Assembly (NCBI GenBank): GCA_013205245.1 | Contig: JABMNH010000004.1 | Coordinates: 1 to 35,075 of the forward strand | DNA from: Flavobacteriales bacterium | Lineage (GTDB): Bacteria; Bacteroidota; Bacteroidia; Flavobacteriales; Flavobacteriaceae | Reading direction: 5' to 3' | Length of the DNA: 35,075 nucleotides | In this document: piece after piece, positions 18,351 through 27,125 of the stretch | Numbering within the stretch: the stretch's first letter is position 1 | Layout: each line of letters opens with the position of its first letter | The notes under the pieces: generated by a model | The model's database searches: none | What the model saw: only the letters and a program-made list of their open reading frames with translations | Told to the model about the DNA's origin: nothing | Program-made: the position numbers and the translations under genes

Positions 18351-18380
18351 TTGTAAAAATAGAAATAGGTTGTATTTTTG
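18351..18380 (+). promoter_or_regulatory. SRP RNA promoter (-33 TTG, -7 TATTTTTG)
   Basis: TTG at 18351-18353 and TATTTTTG at 18373-18380 are separated by 19 bp, the Bacteroidota consensus arrangement. The RNA starts about 5 nt later. This is one of the two best-formed promoters in the window. Confidence 0.8.
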
Positions 18381-18384
18381 CAGC

Positions 18385-18477
18385 GGCAAGTCCTACACAA
18401 CTAGCTCCCTCTTAATCCCCCAGGGTGGGAACACAGCAAGGGTACGAGGTTGAGCAGTGTGATGTAGGTAGCTTGCC
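18385..18477 (+). ncRNA. ffs: Signal recognition particle RNA, small bacterial type
   Basis: About 93 nt folding into one long hairpin. The ends pair (GGCAAG with CTTGCC), then CCTACAC with GTGATGTAGG-like sequence, and the tip carries the conserved symmetric and asymmetric loops: CAGGGTGGGAACACAGCAAGGG contains the SRP54 (Ffh) contact core AGCAAGG and the GGAA tetraloop context. It works with Ffh and FtsY to target membrane proteins. A consensus promoter lies directly upstream. Ends are given from the pairing and may be off by a few bases. Confidence 0.93.
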
Positions 18478-18598
18478 ATTTTTTGTTTCCTACCCCTAAC
18501 CATTTCAAAAGAAAATGGTTACAAATAATCCTTTACTTTTAAAATTTAGTTTCTTTCCTTAGAGAAGTCGGAAGATGGTATATTCTCCTCAATTATTG

Positions 18599-18606
18599 TA
18601 TTTTTG
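18599..18606 (+). promoter_or_regulatory. Possible SDR gene promoter, -7 box
   Basis: TATTTTTG, exact TAnnTTTG, 35 bp before the SDR ATG. No good -33 element. Confidence 0.4.
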
Positions 18607-18641
18607 ATTTTGAATATTCAATCTTAAATTTTTAGTCATCA

Positions 18642-19445
18642 ATGTCAAAAGTTGTTTTAATAACAGGAGGGTCGTCGGGCATAGGAAAATCTGTAGGCGT
18701 ATTTTTAACTCAAAAAGGTTTTACTGTTTACGGTACCAGTCGGAATCCTCAAAAAATTGACAATCATCCTTTCAATTTGGTGGCATTAGATGTGAACGAT
18801 ACCAATAGTATTGCTAAAGCAGTTCAAGAAATTATCGCCAAAGAAGGTCAACTTGATGTTCTCGTTAACAATGCTGGCATGGGCATTACAGGGTCTATTG
18901 AAGATACCCCAACTGCTGAAATGCGTAAAGTTTTCGATACCAATTTTTTTGGTGCCATTGATGTTATCAAAGCAGTTTTGCCACAAATGCGTACTCAAAA
19001 GAGTGGGCTCATTATAAACGTAACATCTATTGCGGGTTATATGGGATTGCCCTTTCGGGGGATTTATTCTGCCACAAAAGGCGCTTTAGAATTGACAACC
19101 GAAACTTTAAGTATGGAAGTCAAGCAATTTGGTATTAAAGTAACGAATGTGGCACCAGGCGATTTTGCTACAAATATTGCTTCGGGACGTTATCACACAC
19201 CTGTTTTTGAAACATCTCCATACAAAGAAGTCTATCAAAATAATCTCAATTTAATGGATGCCGATGTTGATAGTGGCGAAGACCCTATCGCTATGGCAGA
19301 AGCTATTTATAAGATTATCAATAATTCAAATCCAAAATTGCATTATAAAGTAGGCAGTTTTATGCAAAAATTTTCCATCGTTTTAAAACGCATTTTACCC
19401 GATTCCGTTTATGAGAAACTGTTGATGAATAATTTTAAGATGTGA
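18642..19445 (+). CDS. Short-chain dehydrogenase/reductase
   Basis: A 267-residue NAD(P)-dependent oxidoreductase of the classical SDR family. Cofactor motif TGGSSGIG at 8-15, DVND near 50 for adenine contact, NNAGMG near 77, and the active-site Ser / Tyr-X3-Lys in NVTSIAGYMG and YSATKGALE (about 128-148). The Arg in GTSRNP after the second strand suggests NADPH preference. The C-terminus (MQKFSIVLKRILPDSVYEKL) resembles the tail of SDRs acting on large hydrophobic substrates, but the substrate is unknown. It is a single gene between ffs and a repeat-filled spacer. Confidence 0.92.
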   Translation: MSKVVLITGGSSGIGKSVGVFLTQKGFTVYGTSRNPQKIDNHPFNLVALDVNDTNSIAKAVQEIIAKEGQLDVLVNNAGMGITGSIEDTPTAEMRKVFDTNFFGAIDVIKAVLPQMRTQKSGLIINVTSIAGYMGLPFRGIYSATKGALELTTETLSMEVKQFGIKVTNVAPGDFATNIASGRYHTPVFETSPYKEVYQNNLNLMDADVDSGEDPIAMAEAIYKIINNSNPKLHYKVGSFMQKFSIVLKRILPDSVYEKLLMNNFKM

Positions 19446-19450
19446 AATGG

Positions 19451-19525
19451 GTATCAAGTATTAAGTACAAAGTATCTAGTATCAAGTACAAAGTATCTAG
19501 TATCAAGTACAAAGTATCTGGTATA
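19451..19525. repeat. 21-bp tandem repeat (three copies)
   Basis: AAGTACAAAGTATCTAGTATC occurs at 19463-19483 and 19484-19504 exactly and at 19505-19525 with two changes, preceded by a partial unit. Because 21 is a multiple of 3, a spurious minus-strand reading frame repeats the peptide RYFVLDT; I do not regard it as a gene. Confidence 0.9.
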
Positions 19526-19561
19526 AAGAGCAAAGAACCGACTTGTCGCCCCGATCTTTCT

Positions 19562-19586
19562 GTCAGGTTGAGCGGAGTCGAAACCT
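19562..19586. repeat. REP-like intergenic hairpin element
   Basis: Arms AGGTT (19565-19569) and AACCT (19582-19586) enclose the loop GAGCGGAGTCGA. The register is the same as at 5070 and 6134, but the arm sequence is different. Confidence 0.7.
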
Positions 19587-19698
19587 AAAGAGTTACATTT
19601 TTTGGATGTATTTGTAGTATTATTGTTCTGTATTGCCAACAACTAATAACCCTGTTAAAAAGTTAATATTTATTTTAGGATTGCCTCTCCTTATATTT

Positions 19699-19706
19699 TA
19701 TCTTTG
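19699..19706 (+). promoter_or_regulatory. Probable transaldolase promoter, -7 box
   Basis: TATCTTTG followed by CCC, exact TAnnTTTG, 24 bp before the ATG. The nearest TTG (19681-19683) is only 15 bp away. Confidence 0.55.
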
Positions 19707-19730
19707 CCCAAAATATAAATCAAACAACAC

Positions 19731-20384
19731 ATGAAATTTTTTATCGATACAGCTAATTTAGCCCAAATAAAAGAAGCTCAAGATTTGGGTATTTTAGATG
19801 GTGTTACTACAAATCCATCTTTAATGGCAAAAGAGGGTATTACCGGTACCAACAATATTTTAAAACATTATGTTGCTATCTGCAATATTGTTGATGGCGA
19901 TGTGAGTGCCGAAGTTATTGCAACCGATTTTGAAGGTATGGTAAGAGAAGGCGAAGCTTTAGCCGATTTACATCCACAAATTGTTGTAAAAATCCCTATG
20001 ATTAAAGATGGAATTAAAGCTATAAAATATTTTTCAGATCACGGTATAAAAACCAATTGCACTTTGGTATTTTCAGTTGGCCAGGCCTTATTGGCAGCCA
20101 AAGCAGGTGCTAGTTATGTGTCGCCTTTTATTGGCCGTTTAGACGATGTTTGTACAGATGGGCTCAACCTTATTGACGAAATTAGATTGGTGTATGATAA
20201 CTATGGTTATGAAACCGAGATATTGGCCGCTTCTGTCCGCCATACCATGCATATTGTAGAATGTGCTAAGCTTGGCGCCGATGTTATTACAGCACCTTTA
20301 AGTGCTATTGAAGGTTTGTTAAAACATCCTTTAACCGATAGCGGTTTGGCTACTTTTTTAGCCGATTACAAAAAAGGAAATTAG
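19731..20384 (+). CDS. TalC-type transaldolase (fructose-6-phosphate aldolase family)
   Basis: A 217-residue (beta/alpha)8 Schiff-base enzyme of the short transaldolase / FSA family. The Schiff-base lysine is Lys87 in IVVKIPMIKDG; DGVTTNPSL lies at 23-31 and SPFIGR near 131. In E. coli FsaA, Gln59 and Tyr131 mark aldolase activity. The aligned positions here are Glu61 (in SAEV) and Phe133 (in SPFIGR), the residues found in true transaldolases. I therefore favour transfer of dihydroxyacetone between sedoheptulose 7-phosphate and glyceraldehyde 3-phosphate in the non-oxidative pentose phosphate pathway. Single gene with its own promoter and terminator. Confidence 0.92.
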   Translation: MKFFIDTANLAQIKEAQDLGILDGVTTNPSLMAKEGITGTNNILKHYVAICNIVDGDVSAEVIATDFEGMVREGEALADLHPQIVVKIPMIKDGIKAIKYFSDHGIKTNCTLVFSVGQALLAAKAGASYVSPFIGRLDDVCTDGLNLIDEIRLVYDNYGYETEILAASVRHTMHIVECAKLGADVITAPLSAIEGLLKHPLTDSGLATFLADYKKGN

Positions 20385-20407
20385 ATTCCAAGAATTATTT
20401 TTATAAC

Positions 20408-20438
20408 AAAAAGAGCGGCCATTGGCCGCTCTTTTTGT
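20408..20438. terminator. Bidirectional terminator after the transaldolase gene
   Basis: AAGAGCGGCC pairs with GGCCGCTCTT around a short ATT-type loop, with A and T runs on both sides. It serves both the transaldolase gene and the converging lipoprotein gene. Confidence 0.9.
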
Positions 20439-20512
20439 TATAATGTTTTGGAGTGACACTTTTAGGTTTTGTATGTGGTTAAGTAATGATATATACCAAA
20501 TGCTGTAAGTTG

Positions 20513-21025
20513 TTATTTTCTATGTTCTCCTCTCATAATCCAAAAATCTAGAAAGAACTTATCTTTGTTTAATTTTGTTTTTTTGGTGCCATAATAAAAC
20601 ATACTTACTAAAGTGTCTTTTAAGCTTGATTTTTCTGACAGTACATCCTTATTGTCTTTATCCCAAATCATTACTGCTGAATACATCTCTTCTCGGCTTT
20701 CAAGACCTGATGCAGCAACATCAAACAAGTTGTCATTTCCCTCAAAAAGTTTACAGTTTTCCCAAATTAAATAATGATTGTATTTACCTTTCTTTGCTAC
20801 CTTATCCCAATGACCGAACCTATCATATAAATATTTTTCAGTATAAAAGGCTGATGATAAGTGAAATCTTAACTCGTTGTAATATATTGAATCAGAAATA
20901 TTTGAGAATAAAATTTTTACAATTTTAGTATTCGTATAATTTTTTGATAATTTGCTTCTGTTTTGTTCTAATGAAACACAACCTATAATTGATAAAAATA
21001 AAATATATAAAAATATTTTTCTCAT
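20513..21025 (-). CDS. Predicted lipoprotein of unknown function
   Basis: A 170-residue protein not recognised as a known family. It has a short signal peptide with lipobox SIIGC (lipidated Cys16), so it should be anchored to a membrane, probably the outer one. The mature part is aromatic and charged (YLYDRFGHWDKVAKKGKYNHYLIWENCKLFEG), with no repeats or catalytic motifs seen. It starts with ATG at 21025. It is monocistronic between a bidirectional terminator and a 250-bp spacer that holds a perfect inverted repeat. The peptide composition is ordinary, so I think it is a real gene. Confidence 0.75.
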   Translation of the reverse strand: MRKIFLYILFLSIIGCVSLEQNRSKLSKNYTNTKIVKILFSNISDSIYYNELRFHLSSAFYTEKYLYDRFGHWDKVAKKGKYNHYLIWENCKLFEGNDNLFDVAASGLESREEMYSAVMIWDKDNKDVLSEKSSLKDTLVSMFYYGTKKTKLNKDKFFLDFWIMRGEHRK

Positions 21026-21076
21026 AATTATTTACAACTTTATTTATATAAATTGGTTTATTGATTTTATCTGATG

Positions 21077-21094
21077 TTACCTTTACTAAGGTAA
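21077..21094. promoter_or_regulatory. Perfect inverted repeat, possible operator
   Basis: TTACCTT-TACT-AAGGTAA (7-bp arms, 4-bp spacer) lies 51 bp upstream of the lipoprotein gene start on the minus strand. It could be a regulator site or a small hairpin; no T-run follows, so it is not a terminator. Confidence 0.4.
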
Positions 21095-21225
21095 GTAAGA
21101 GCCAAGTTCGTTTTTTAATCTCAGAATAGCAATAAAAACATAAAGTATTTATTGTAAAGTCATTGTTTTAAAATAAATAATATTAAAACGGCAGAGATGG
21201 TGTTTTATTTAAAAAACAATTTTTA

Positions 21226-21256
21226 TTGAAAAATAAATTGATTTTATTTATTTTAG
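21226..21256 (+). promoter_or_regulatory. Probable promoter of the DUF3347 gene
   Basis: TTG at 21226-21228 and TATTTTAG (7 of 8 to TAnnTTTG) at 21249-21256, spaced by 20 bp, 19 bp before the ATG. Confidence 0.5.
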
Positions 21257-21275
21257 CATACTAAACATAAAGCAA

Positions 21276-21866
21276 ATGAAAACTTCTGTAAAACTCCTAG
21301 CATTTAGTTTGATATTGTTTTTAACTAGTTGTCAAACTAAGAAGCAAACACCAAAAGCTAAAGAAGCCCTACCAGTAGTGGCTAAAATTCAAGAAGTGAA
21401 TCCGAAAATAAGCGCTATTGATTTGGCTTTTAAAACGGAAATTACCAATGTTTACCAAGCTTATAACAAATTAAAAGACGCTTTGGTAGCGTCAGATCCC
21501 ACTTTGGCATTGGCAGCTGCTAATGAAGTTCTAGCAAATTTAAACAAAGTAGAAATGGGCTTGCTTAAAAAACCCGAATCTCATAAAGTTTGGATGACTG
21601 AAAAGCCTTTGTTGGTGGCCGAATTAAATATGTTTATAAAAGGCAATTCTCTTGAAGAACAACGGGCGTCATTTTTAAAAATTTCGAATAGCATGATTAC
21701 TTTAGTAGAAAATTTTGGAACAACAGAAAAAGTGATGGTACAATTTTGCCCTATGGCAGACGATTTTAATGGTGGCTATTGGCTAAGTGCAGATACAGCA
21801 ATTAAAAATCCATATTTTGGCGATAAAATGTTGAAATGTGGTAGTACAAAAAGAATCATAAATTAA
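21276..21866 (+). CDS. DUF3347 lipoprotein, probable copper-related protein
   Basis: A 196-residue lipoprotein: signal peptide with lipobox FLTSC (Cys19), a Lys/Pro-rich linker to about 45, then a helical DUF3347 domain. The family motif is QFCPMADDFNGGYWLS (Cys158, Met160) followed by NPYFGDKMLKCG (Met, Cys188). The same Cys/Met pattern occurs at the C-terminus of Bacteroidota CusB-like efflux adaptors, so periplasmic copper binding is likely, but the exact role is not known. Monocistronic with its own promoter and a bidirectional terminator. No copper efflux gene is in the window. Confidence 0.85.
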   Translation: MKTSVKLLAFSLILFLTSCQTKKQTPKAKEALPVVAKIQEVNPKISAIDLAFKTEITNVYQAYNKLKDALVASDPTLALAAANEVLANLNKVEMGLLKKPESHKVWMTEKPLLVAELNMFIKGNSLEEQRASFLKISNSMITLVENFGTTEKVMVQFCPMADDFNGGYWLSADTAIKNPYFGDKMLKCGSTKRIIN

Positions 21867-21946
21867 GACAAAAAGATATCATCCTGAGAGTCCCAAGAAT
21901 TAGGGAGAAGCTCCATTTTAAAATATTTTAATTTTAAATAGCAAAT

Positions 21947-21983
21947 AAAACCCCGCTTTGAAATTTCAAAGCGGGGTTTTTAA
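21947..21983. terminator. Bidirectional terminator between the DUF3347 gene and groEL
   Basis: AACCCCGCTTTGAAA-type arm pairs with TTTCAAAGCGGGGTT, forming a long GC-rich stem flanked by A and T runs. Confidence 0.9.
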
Positions 21984-21992
21984 TGTTAGTAT

Positions 21993-22097
21993 GTCATTCT
22001 GAATCTTTCGACTGTCTCTCAAGACAGGCTAAAGTGAAGAATCTCAAAAATAAAGTAGAGATTCCGCGTCGTCACTTCGTGACTCTGTCGGAATGAC
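21993..22097. repeat. Composite REP-like element after groEL
   Basis: Starts with GTCATTCTGA and ends with TCGGAATGAC, so the outer ends are inverted. Inside are CTGTC/GACAG and GTCAC/GTGAC hairpins and the arm pair ATTCC (22061-22065) / GGAAT (22090-22094). It ends 12 bp from the groEL stop codon. Confidence 0.7.
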
Positions 22098-22108
22098 AAT
22101 TTGTAAAA

Positions 22109-23752
<1,644 letters not shown>

Positions 23753-23778
23753 TTAATTTTTAAGATTTATTTTTTGGA

Positions 23779-24057
23779 TTAAAGAATGGCGAAAATATCG
23801 CTCTCTTTCATAATTAAATAATCGTTGCCGTCAAGTTTTAATTCGGTACCAGCATACTTTCCGTAAAGCACAGTATCACCAACTTTAACAGTCATAGGCT
23901 CATCTTTTGTGCCTTTTCCTACAGCAACAACTTTACCTTGTTGTGGTTTTTCTTTGGCCGAGTCTGGAATATATAATCCAGAAGCAGTTTTGGTTTCTGC
24001 AGCCTGAGGTTCAATTAGAACACGGTCTGCTAATGGTTTGATGTTTAATTTACTCAT
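23779..24057 (-). CDS. groS: 10-kDa co-chaperonin GroES
   Basis: Heptameric lid of the GroEL chamber. The 92-residue protein has the expected [12 protein letters not shown] start, mobile loop [20 protein letters not shown] (about 18-37), GKVVAVGKG, and [20 protein letters not shown]. First gene of the groESL operon, with ATG at 24057. A 140-bp spacer containing the secG terminator and a promoter-like region separates it from secG. Confidence 0.98.
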   Translation of the reverse strand: MSKLNIKPLADRVLIEPQAAETKTASGLYIPDSAKEKPQQGKVVAVGKGTKDEPMTVKVGDTVLYGKYAGTELKLDGNDYLIMKESDIFAIL

Positions 24058-24109
24058 TTTATAAAATTTTATTAAAGTTATTTTCCACTCTATTTAGTCA
24101 GAAATTATG

Positions 24110-24131
24110 CCAAAGCACAATCTCTGCCAAA
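24110..24131 (-). promoter_or_regulatory. Possible groESL promoter with sigma-54 -24/-12 spacing
   Basis: The minus strand carries TTTGGCAGAGATTGTGCT: a GG (24128-24127) and GC (24116-24115) separated by 10 bp, matching 10 of 12 defined positions of TGGCACG-N4-TTGCW. The same stretch also gives TTTG, 20 bp, TAATTTCT, an imperfect housekeeping promoter. TTTGGCA is present twice, 17 bp apart. Confidence 0.4.
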
Positions 24132-24138
24132 GGGATAA

Positions 24139-24176
24139 AAAAAATGCCAACGTGTCATTTTACGTTGGCATTTTAT
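24139..24176 (-). terminator. secG terminator
   Basis: ATGCCAACGT pairs with ACGTTGGCAT around a short loop; on the minus strand it is followed by eight T. It separates secG from groESL. Confidence 0.85.
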
Positions 24177-24197
24177 AAGATATAAAGACAAATATTG

Positions 24198-24560
24198 TTA
24201 TTTACCTGCGTCTTTTTTGTCGTCAGTTTTAACTGGTGTTGCCACAGGCGCCACTAATTTTTGATCGTCAGCAGGGATTTCTCTATTTTCAAGTTTTTGC
24301 TCAACTTGTGAGTCTTGTTGAACACCACCTCTTTGAATGGCGAAATTAGATAAAAGAATAAGTGCTATAAGTATAAAAGCCAAATACCATGTGCTTTTAT
24401 CTAAAAAATTGGTTGTGCTTTGAACACCGCCCAGAGCTTGGGTACCGCCACCACCAAATGAAGAAGATAATCCCCCACCTTTTGGATTTTGAACCATGAT
24501 TAATAAAACGAGCAATGCTGCTACAATGATGATTAAGACTAGGAATATTGTATAAGTCAT
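24198..24560 (-). CDS. secG: Protein translocase subunit SecG
   Basis: Small subunit of the SecYEG channel in the inner membrane. The 120-residue protein has two transmembrane helices (about 4-22 and 57-76) separated by the family motif VQNPKGGGLSSSFGGGG near 24-40. A charged C-terminal tail of about 35 residues (EIPADDQK...KKDAGK) is typical of Bacteroidota. It starts 12 bp after the TPR-like gene and is the last gene before a strong terminator. Confidence 0.95.
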   Translation of the reverse strand: MTYTIFLVLIIIVAALLVLLIMVQNPKGGGLSSSFGGGGTQALGGVQSTTNFLDKSTWYLAFILIALILLSNFAIQRGGVQQDSQVEQKLENREIPADDQKLVAPVATPVKTDDKKDAGK

Positions 24561-24572
24561 GATGTTAAATTA

Positions 24573-25289
24573 TTATAATTTTTGTAAAAATTTTATTGCT
24601 TTAATTCGGTCTGCAAAGAAACTACTTTTTTCTGGATATTTCAAACTTAATATATTGTAAGCTTTAATAGCTTTTGCATATTTTTTTTGCTCTAAATAAA
24701 CCTTTGCCAATGTTTCTGTCATGATGTCCAAATTTTCATGGATTTTTTCTTCAGAAACTAAAATAATGGGTTCGCTTTTTATCGGTTTAATTTTTGGATT
24801 TGATTTTATAAACTGCTCAATTAATTCAGAATTCTCAGAATACGGCTTTCTTTTAATCGGCGTAAAGCTTTCTAGTTTTAGCCACTCATTAAACGAATGT
24901 GTTTCGTTTGATAAAAAGCGGATTGGCTTACCTATTTGTAAAGATTCTTCAACATTTTTAAAGGTATTTTCTTTAGAAATAGTGCTTATATTTTTGTGAA
25001 GTTTTACAACAGCTTCTTTACTATCTATTTCTTCTTGTTGTGTATTTTCTAGGGCTTTCTTATTTATTATAAAATCGAATAAAACGGTACGGTCTGTACT
25101 GTATGCTGCTGTTTTTTTTAAGCCTGTATTAAACTTAAAACTATCTTGATTTTGAAGCCCTTTTAGATGAAGCACATGACCTATTTGAAAAAAAGGGTAG
25201 GCTTCTAAAACTTCTTCAATTTTATTTGTAAAAGTTGTGTTTATTTGGTTTGGGTTGTCAAGTATGTGGTTAAATTCTGTTAATGTCAT
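24573..25289 (-). CDS. Conserved Bacteroidota protein with a C-terminal TPR-like repeat
   Basis: A 238-residue protein without a signal peptide, of a family I know from this gene neighbourhood (between lptE and secG) but without an assigned function. The N-terminus (EEVLEAYPFFQIGHVLHLKGL) is the best conserved part; the middle is low-complexity and charged. The C-terminus has one clear TPR-type helix pair, ETLAKVYLEQKKYAKAIKAY followed by LSLKYPEKSSFF, near 190-225. It is 3 bp from lptE and 12 bp from secG, so it is co-transcribed with envelope-secretion genes. Confidence 0.85.
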   Translation of the reverse strand: MTLTEFNHILDNPNQINTTFTNKIEEVLEAYPFFQIGHVLHLKGLQNQDSFKFNTGLKKTAAYSTDRTVLFDFIINKKALENTQQEEIDSKEAVVKLHKNISTISKENTFKNVEESLQIGKPIRFLSNETHSFNEWLKLESFTPIKRKPYSENSELIEQFIKSNPKIKPIKSEPIILVSEEKIHENLDIMTETLAKVYLEQKKYAKAIKAYNILSLKYPEKSSFFADRIKAIKFLQKL

Positions 25290-25292
25290 AAT

Positions 25293-25814
25293 TTACCACT
25301 TAGCGATAGAGGCGTTAAAAATATCTTGGGTTATGCGTTCAAAAATGACCTTAAAGCCATCATCAATCACACTACCTGTAAGTTGTGCATTGGCATCATA
25401 ATCATAGTAAAAACTAAATTTTTGTTCAAAATTATCTTCCTCTTTTAGTTTATTGAAAAAACGGCAGCTTACACCAATTGTTAATCTGTTCTGGGCGGCA
25501 GTTTGTTGGGCTGTTGCCATCATTGGCTCAATTCTGTACGTGGTAATTTCGCCTTCAAATTGTAAGTCGCCATTGTTTTTTACCAAATTTAAATTGGTTT
25601 GTCTTAAAAACAAATCCTGTAAGGCTAAAGTGAATTCATTACTTAAACGTGGCTCAACCAAAAGGGCATTGTTAGGAAAGTAATCTATCTGAATTGTTTT
25701 GGCATCTCCGGTACTTCCTCCGGTAAACGAATAGACACCACAAGATTGTGTAAATGTTAAGATTAAAACAACGATTGTTGAAGAATATAAAAAATGTTTT
25801 ATTTTAAGACTCAT
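25293..25814 (-). CDS. lptE: LPS assembly lipoprotein LptE
   Basis: Outer-membrane lipoprotein that would plug and help LptD to insert lipopolysaccharide. The 173-residue protein has a signal peptide with lipobox TQSCGVYSF (Cys25). The mature part has the LptE pattern of the Bacteroidota: GDAKTIQIDYFPN, then an amphipathic helix and strands (LSNEFTLALQDLFLRQTNLNLV), GDLQFEGEITTYRIEP and RITQDIFNASIAKW. It follows the sigma-54 activator gene by 71 bp and precedes the TPR gene by 3 bp. Confidence 0.9.
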   Translation of the reverse strand: MSLKIKHFLYSSTIVVLILTFTQSCGVYSFTGGSTGDAKTIQIDYFPNNALLVEPRLSNEFTLALQDLFLRQTNLNLVKNNGDLQFEGEITTYRIEPMMATAQQTAAQNRLTIGVSCRFFNKLKEEDNFEQKFSFYYDYDANAQLTGSVIDDGFKVIFERITQDIFNASIAKW

Positions 25815-25885
25815 ATTTTTTAAGTACTTACTTTAAGAGTTTCAAAGATATTTATAAACTTATAACTTTAGCTTAAAAATTTTAG

Positions 25886-27121
25886 TTATAAATCGAATTG
25901 TTTAATTTTTCTATATAAAGTGCGTTCAGAAATACCCAATTCTTGAGCCGCTAATTTTCGTTTATTGCTATTGCGATTAAGCGCATCTTTAATCATTTCT
26001 ATTTCATTATCTTGAAGCGATTGTGTTGGTTCTATAGTCTCGGTGTCGTTATAATGAGCCTGAGAATAGTCGTCAGATTTTTTAAGAGGAATTATTTCTA
26101 CAGGTGTTTCTGTGTCTTCTTGAGATGGGCTTCCATATAATTTTTTTATCAGATGCTCATTTTCTTTAACATGTTCTTCTGTGATTTTTTCATCTTTCAG
26201 TAAACTAAGAGTTAGTTTTTTTAAATCAGTAATATCGTTGCGCATGTCGAATAAAACTTTGTATAAAATCTCACGTTCATTGTTAAACTCACTTCCTTTA
26301 TATTTTTCGCCAATAATGGCAGGTAAATTATTGCTTTGATTAGGCAAATAGCCTTTTAAAACAGAGGCGTCAATATTTCTGCTTTGTTCTATCACAGAAA
26401 TTTGTTCTGCAATATTTCTTAACTGACGGATGTTACCTGGCCAATTATAATTTTCTAATAAAATGATAGCATCCGCTTCTAAGCGCAATGTAGGCATGCG
26501 GTATTGTTGCGCAAAATCTGAAGCAAATTTTCTAAAAAGTAAATGAATATCTGTTTTACGCTCGCGCAAAGGAGGTAAATGTATTTCGATGGTGCTTAAA
26601 CGGTAATATAAATCTTCTCTAAACTTATTGTTTTGGATGGCTTGAAGCATGTTTATATTTGAGGCGGCCACAATGCGAACATCTGTTTTTTGCACTTTTG
26701 AAGAACCTACTTTTATAAACTCACCATTTTCTAAAACCCGCAATAAACGCACTTGGGTTGTTAAAGGCAATTCGCCAACTTCATCTAAAAAAATTGTACC
26801 ACCATCGGCAACTTCAAAATAACCACTTCTTGTTTGTGTGGCGCCTGTAAACGATCCTTTTTCGTGTCCAAACAATTCGCTGTCAATTGTTCCTTCTGGA
26901 ATGGCACCACAGTTTACAGCAATATAATTGGCATGTTTTCTGTGCGATAATTGATGAATAATTTTAGGGATACTTTCTTTACCAACACCACTTTCGCCCG
27001 TTACTAAAACAGAAATATTTGTGGCTGCTACACGTAAAGATTTTTCTATTGCACGATTTAGATGCATGTCATTTCCTATAATGCCAAATCGTTGTTTTAT
27101 ACCTTGTAATGAGGATTCCAT
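25886..27121 (-). CDS. Sigma-54 dependent transcriptional activator without receiver domain
   Basis: AAA+ bacterial enhancer-binding protein of 411 residues. Walker A GESGVGKE at 42-49, sigma-54 contact loop GSFTGA at 89-94 (Ser in place of the first Ala of GAFTGA, a tolerated variant), Walker B GTIFLDEVGEL near 112, arginine fingers in FREDLYYRLS, then a linker and a C-terminal Fis-type HTH (NKRKLAAQELGISERTLYRK). There is no N-terminal sensory domain, so regulation may be by expression or a partner. I start at ATG 27121, 4 bp after the miaB stop; an ATG at 27139 would overlap miaB and add six residues. Its targets may include the possible -24/-12 site before groES. Confidence 0.93.
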   Translation of the reverse strand: MESSLQGIKQRFGIIGNDMHLNRAIEKSLRVAATNISVLVTGESGVGKESIPKIIHQLSHRKHANYIAVNCGAIPEGTIDSELFGHEKGSFTGATQTRSGYFEVADGGTIFLDEVGELPLTTQVRLLRVLENGEFIKVGSSKVQKTDVRIVAASNINMLQAIQNNKFREDLYYRLSTIEIHLPPLRERKTDIHLLFRKFASDFAQQYRMPTLRLEADAIILLENYNWPGNIRQLRNIAEQISVIEQSRNIDASVLKGYLPNQSNNLPAIIGEKYKGSEFNNEREILYKVLFDMRNDITDLKKLTLSLLKDEKITEEHVKENEHLIKKLYGSPSQEDTETPVEIIPLKKSDDYSQAHYNDTETIEPTQSLQDNEIEMIKDALNRNSNKRKLAAQELGISERTLYRKIKQFDL

Positions 27122-27125
27122 AATA

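Noticed and set aside
19454-19642. 62-residue minus-strand frame with repeated RYFVLDT and FDSAQPDRKI
   Set aside because: It is a translation of the 21-bp tandem repeat and a REP-like element; such FDSAQPDR frames are common false genes in Flavobacteriia.
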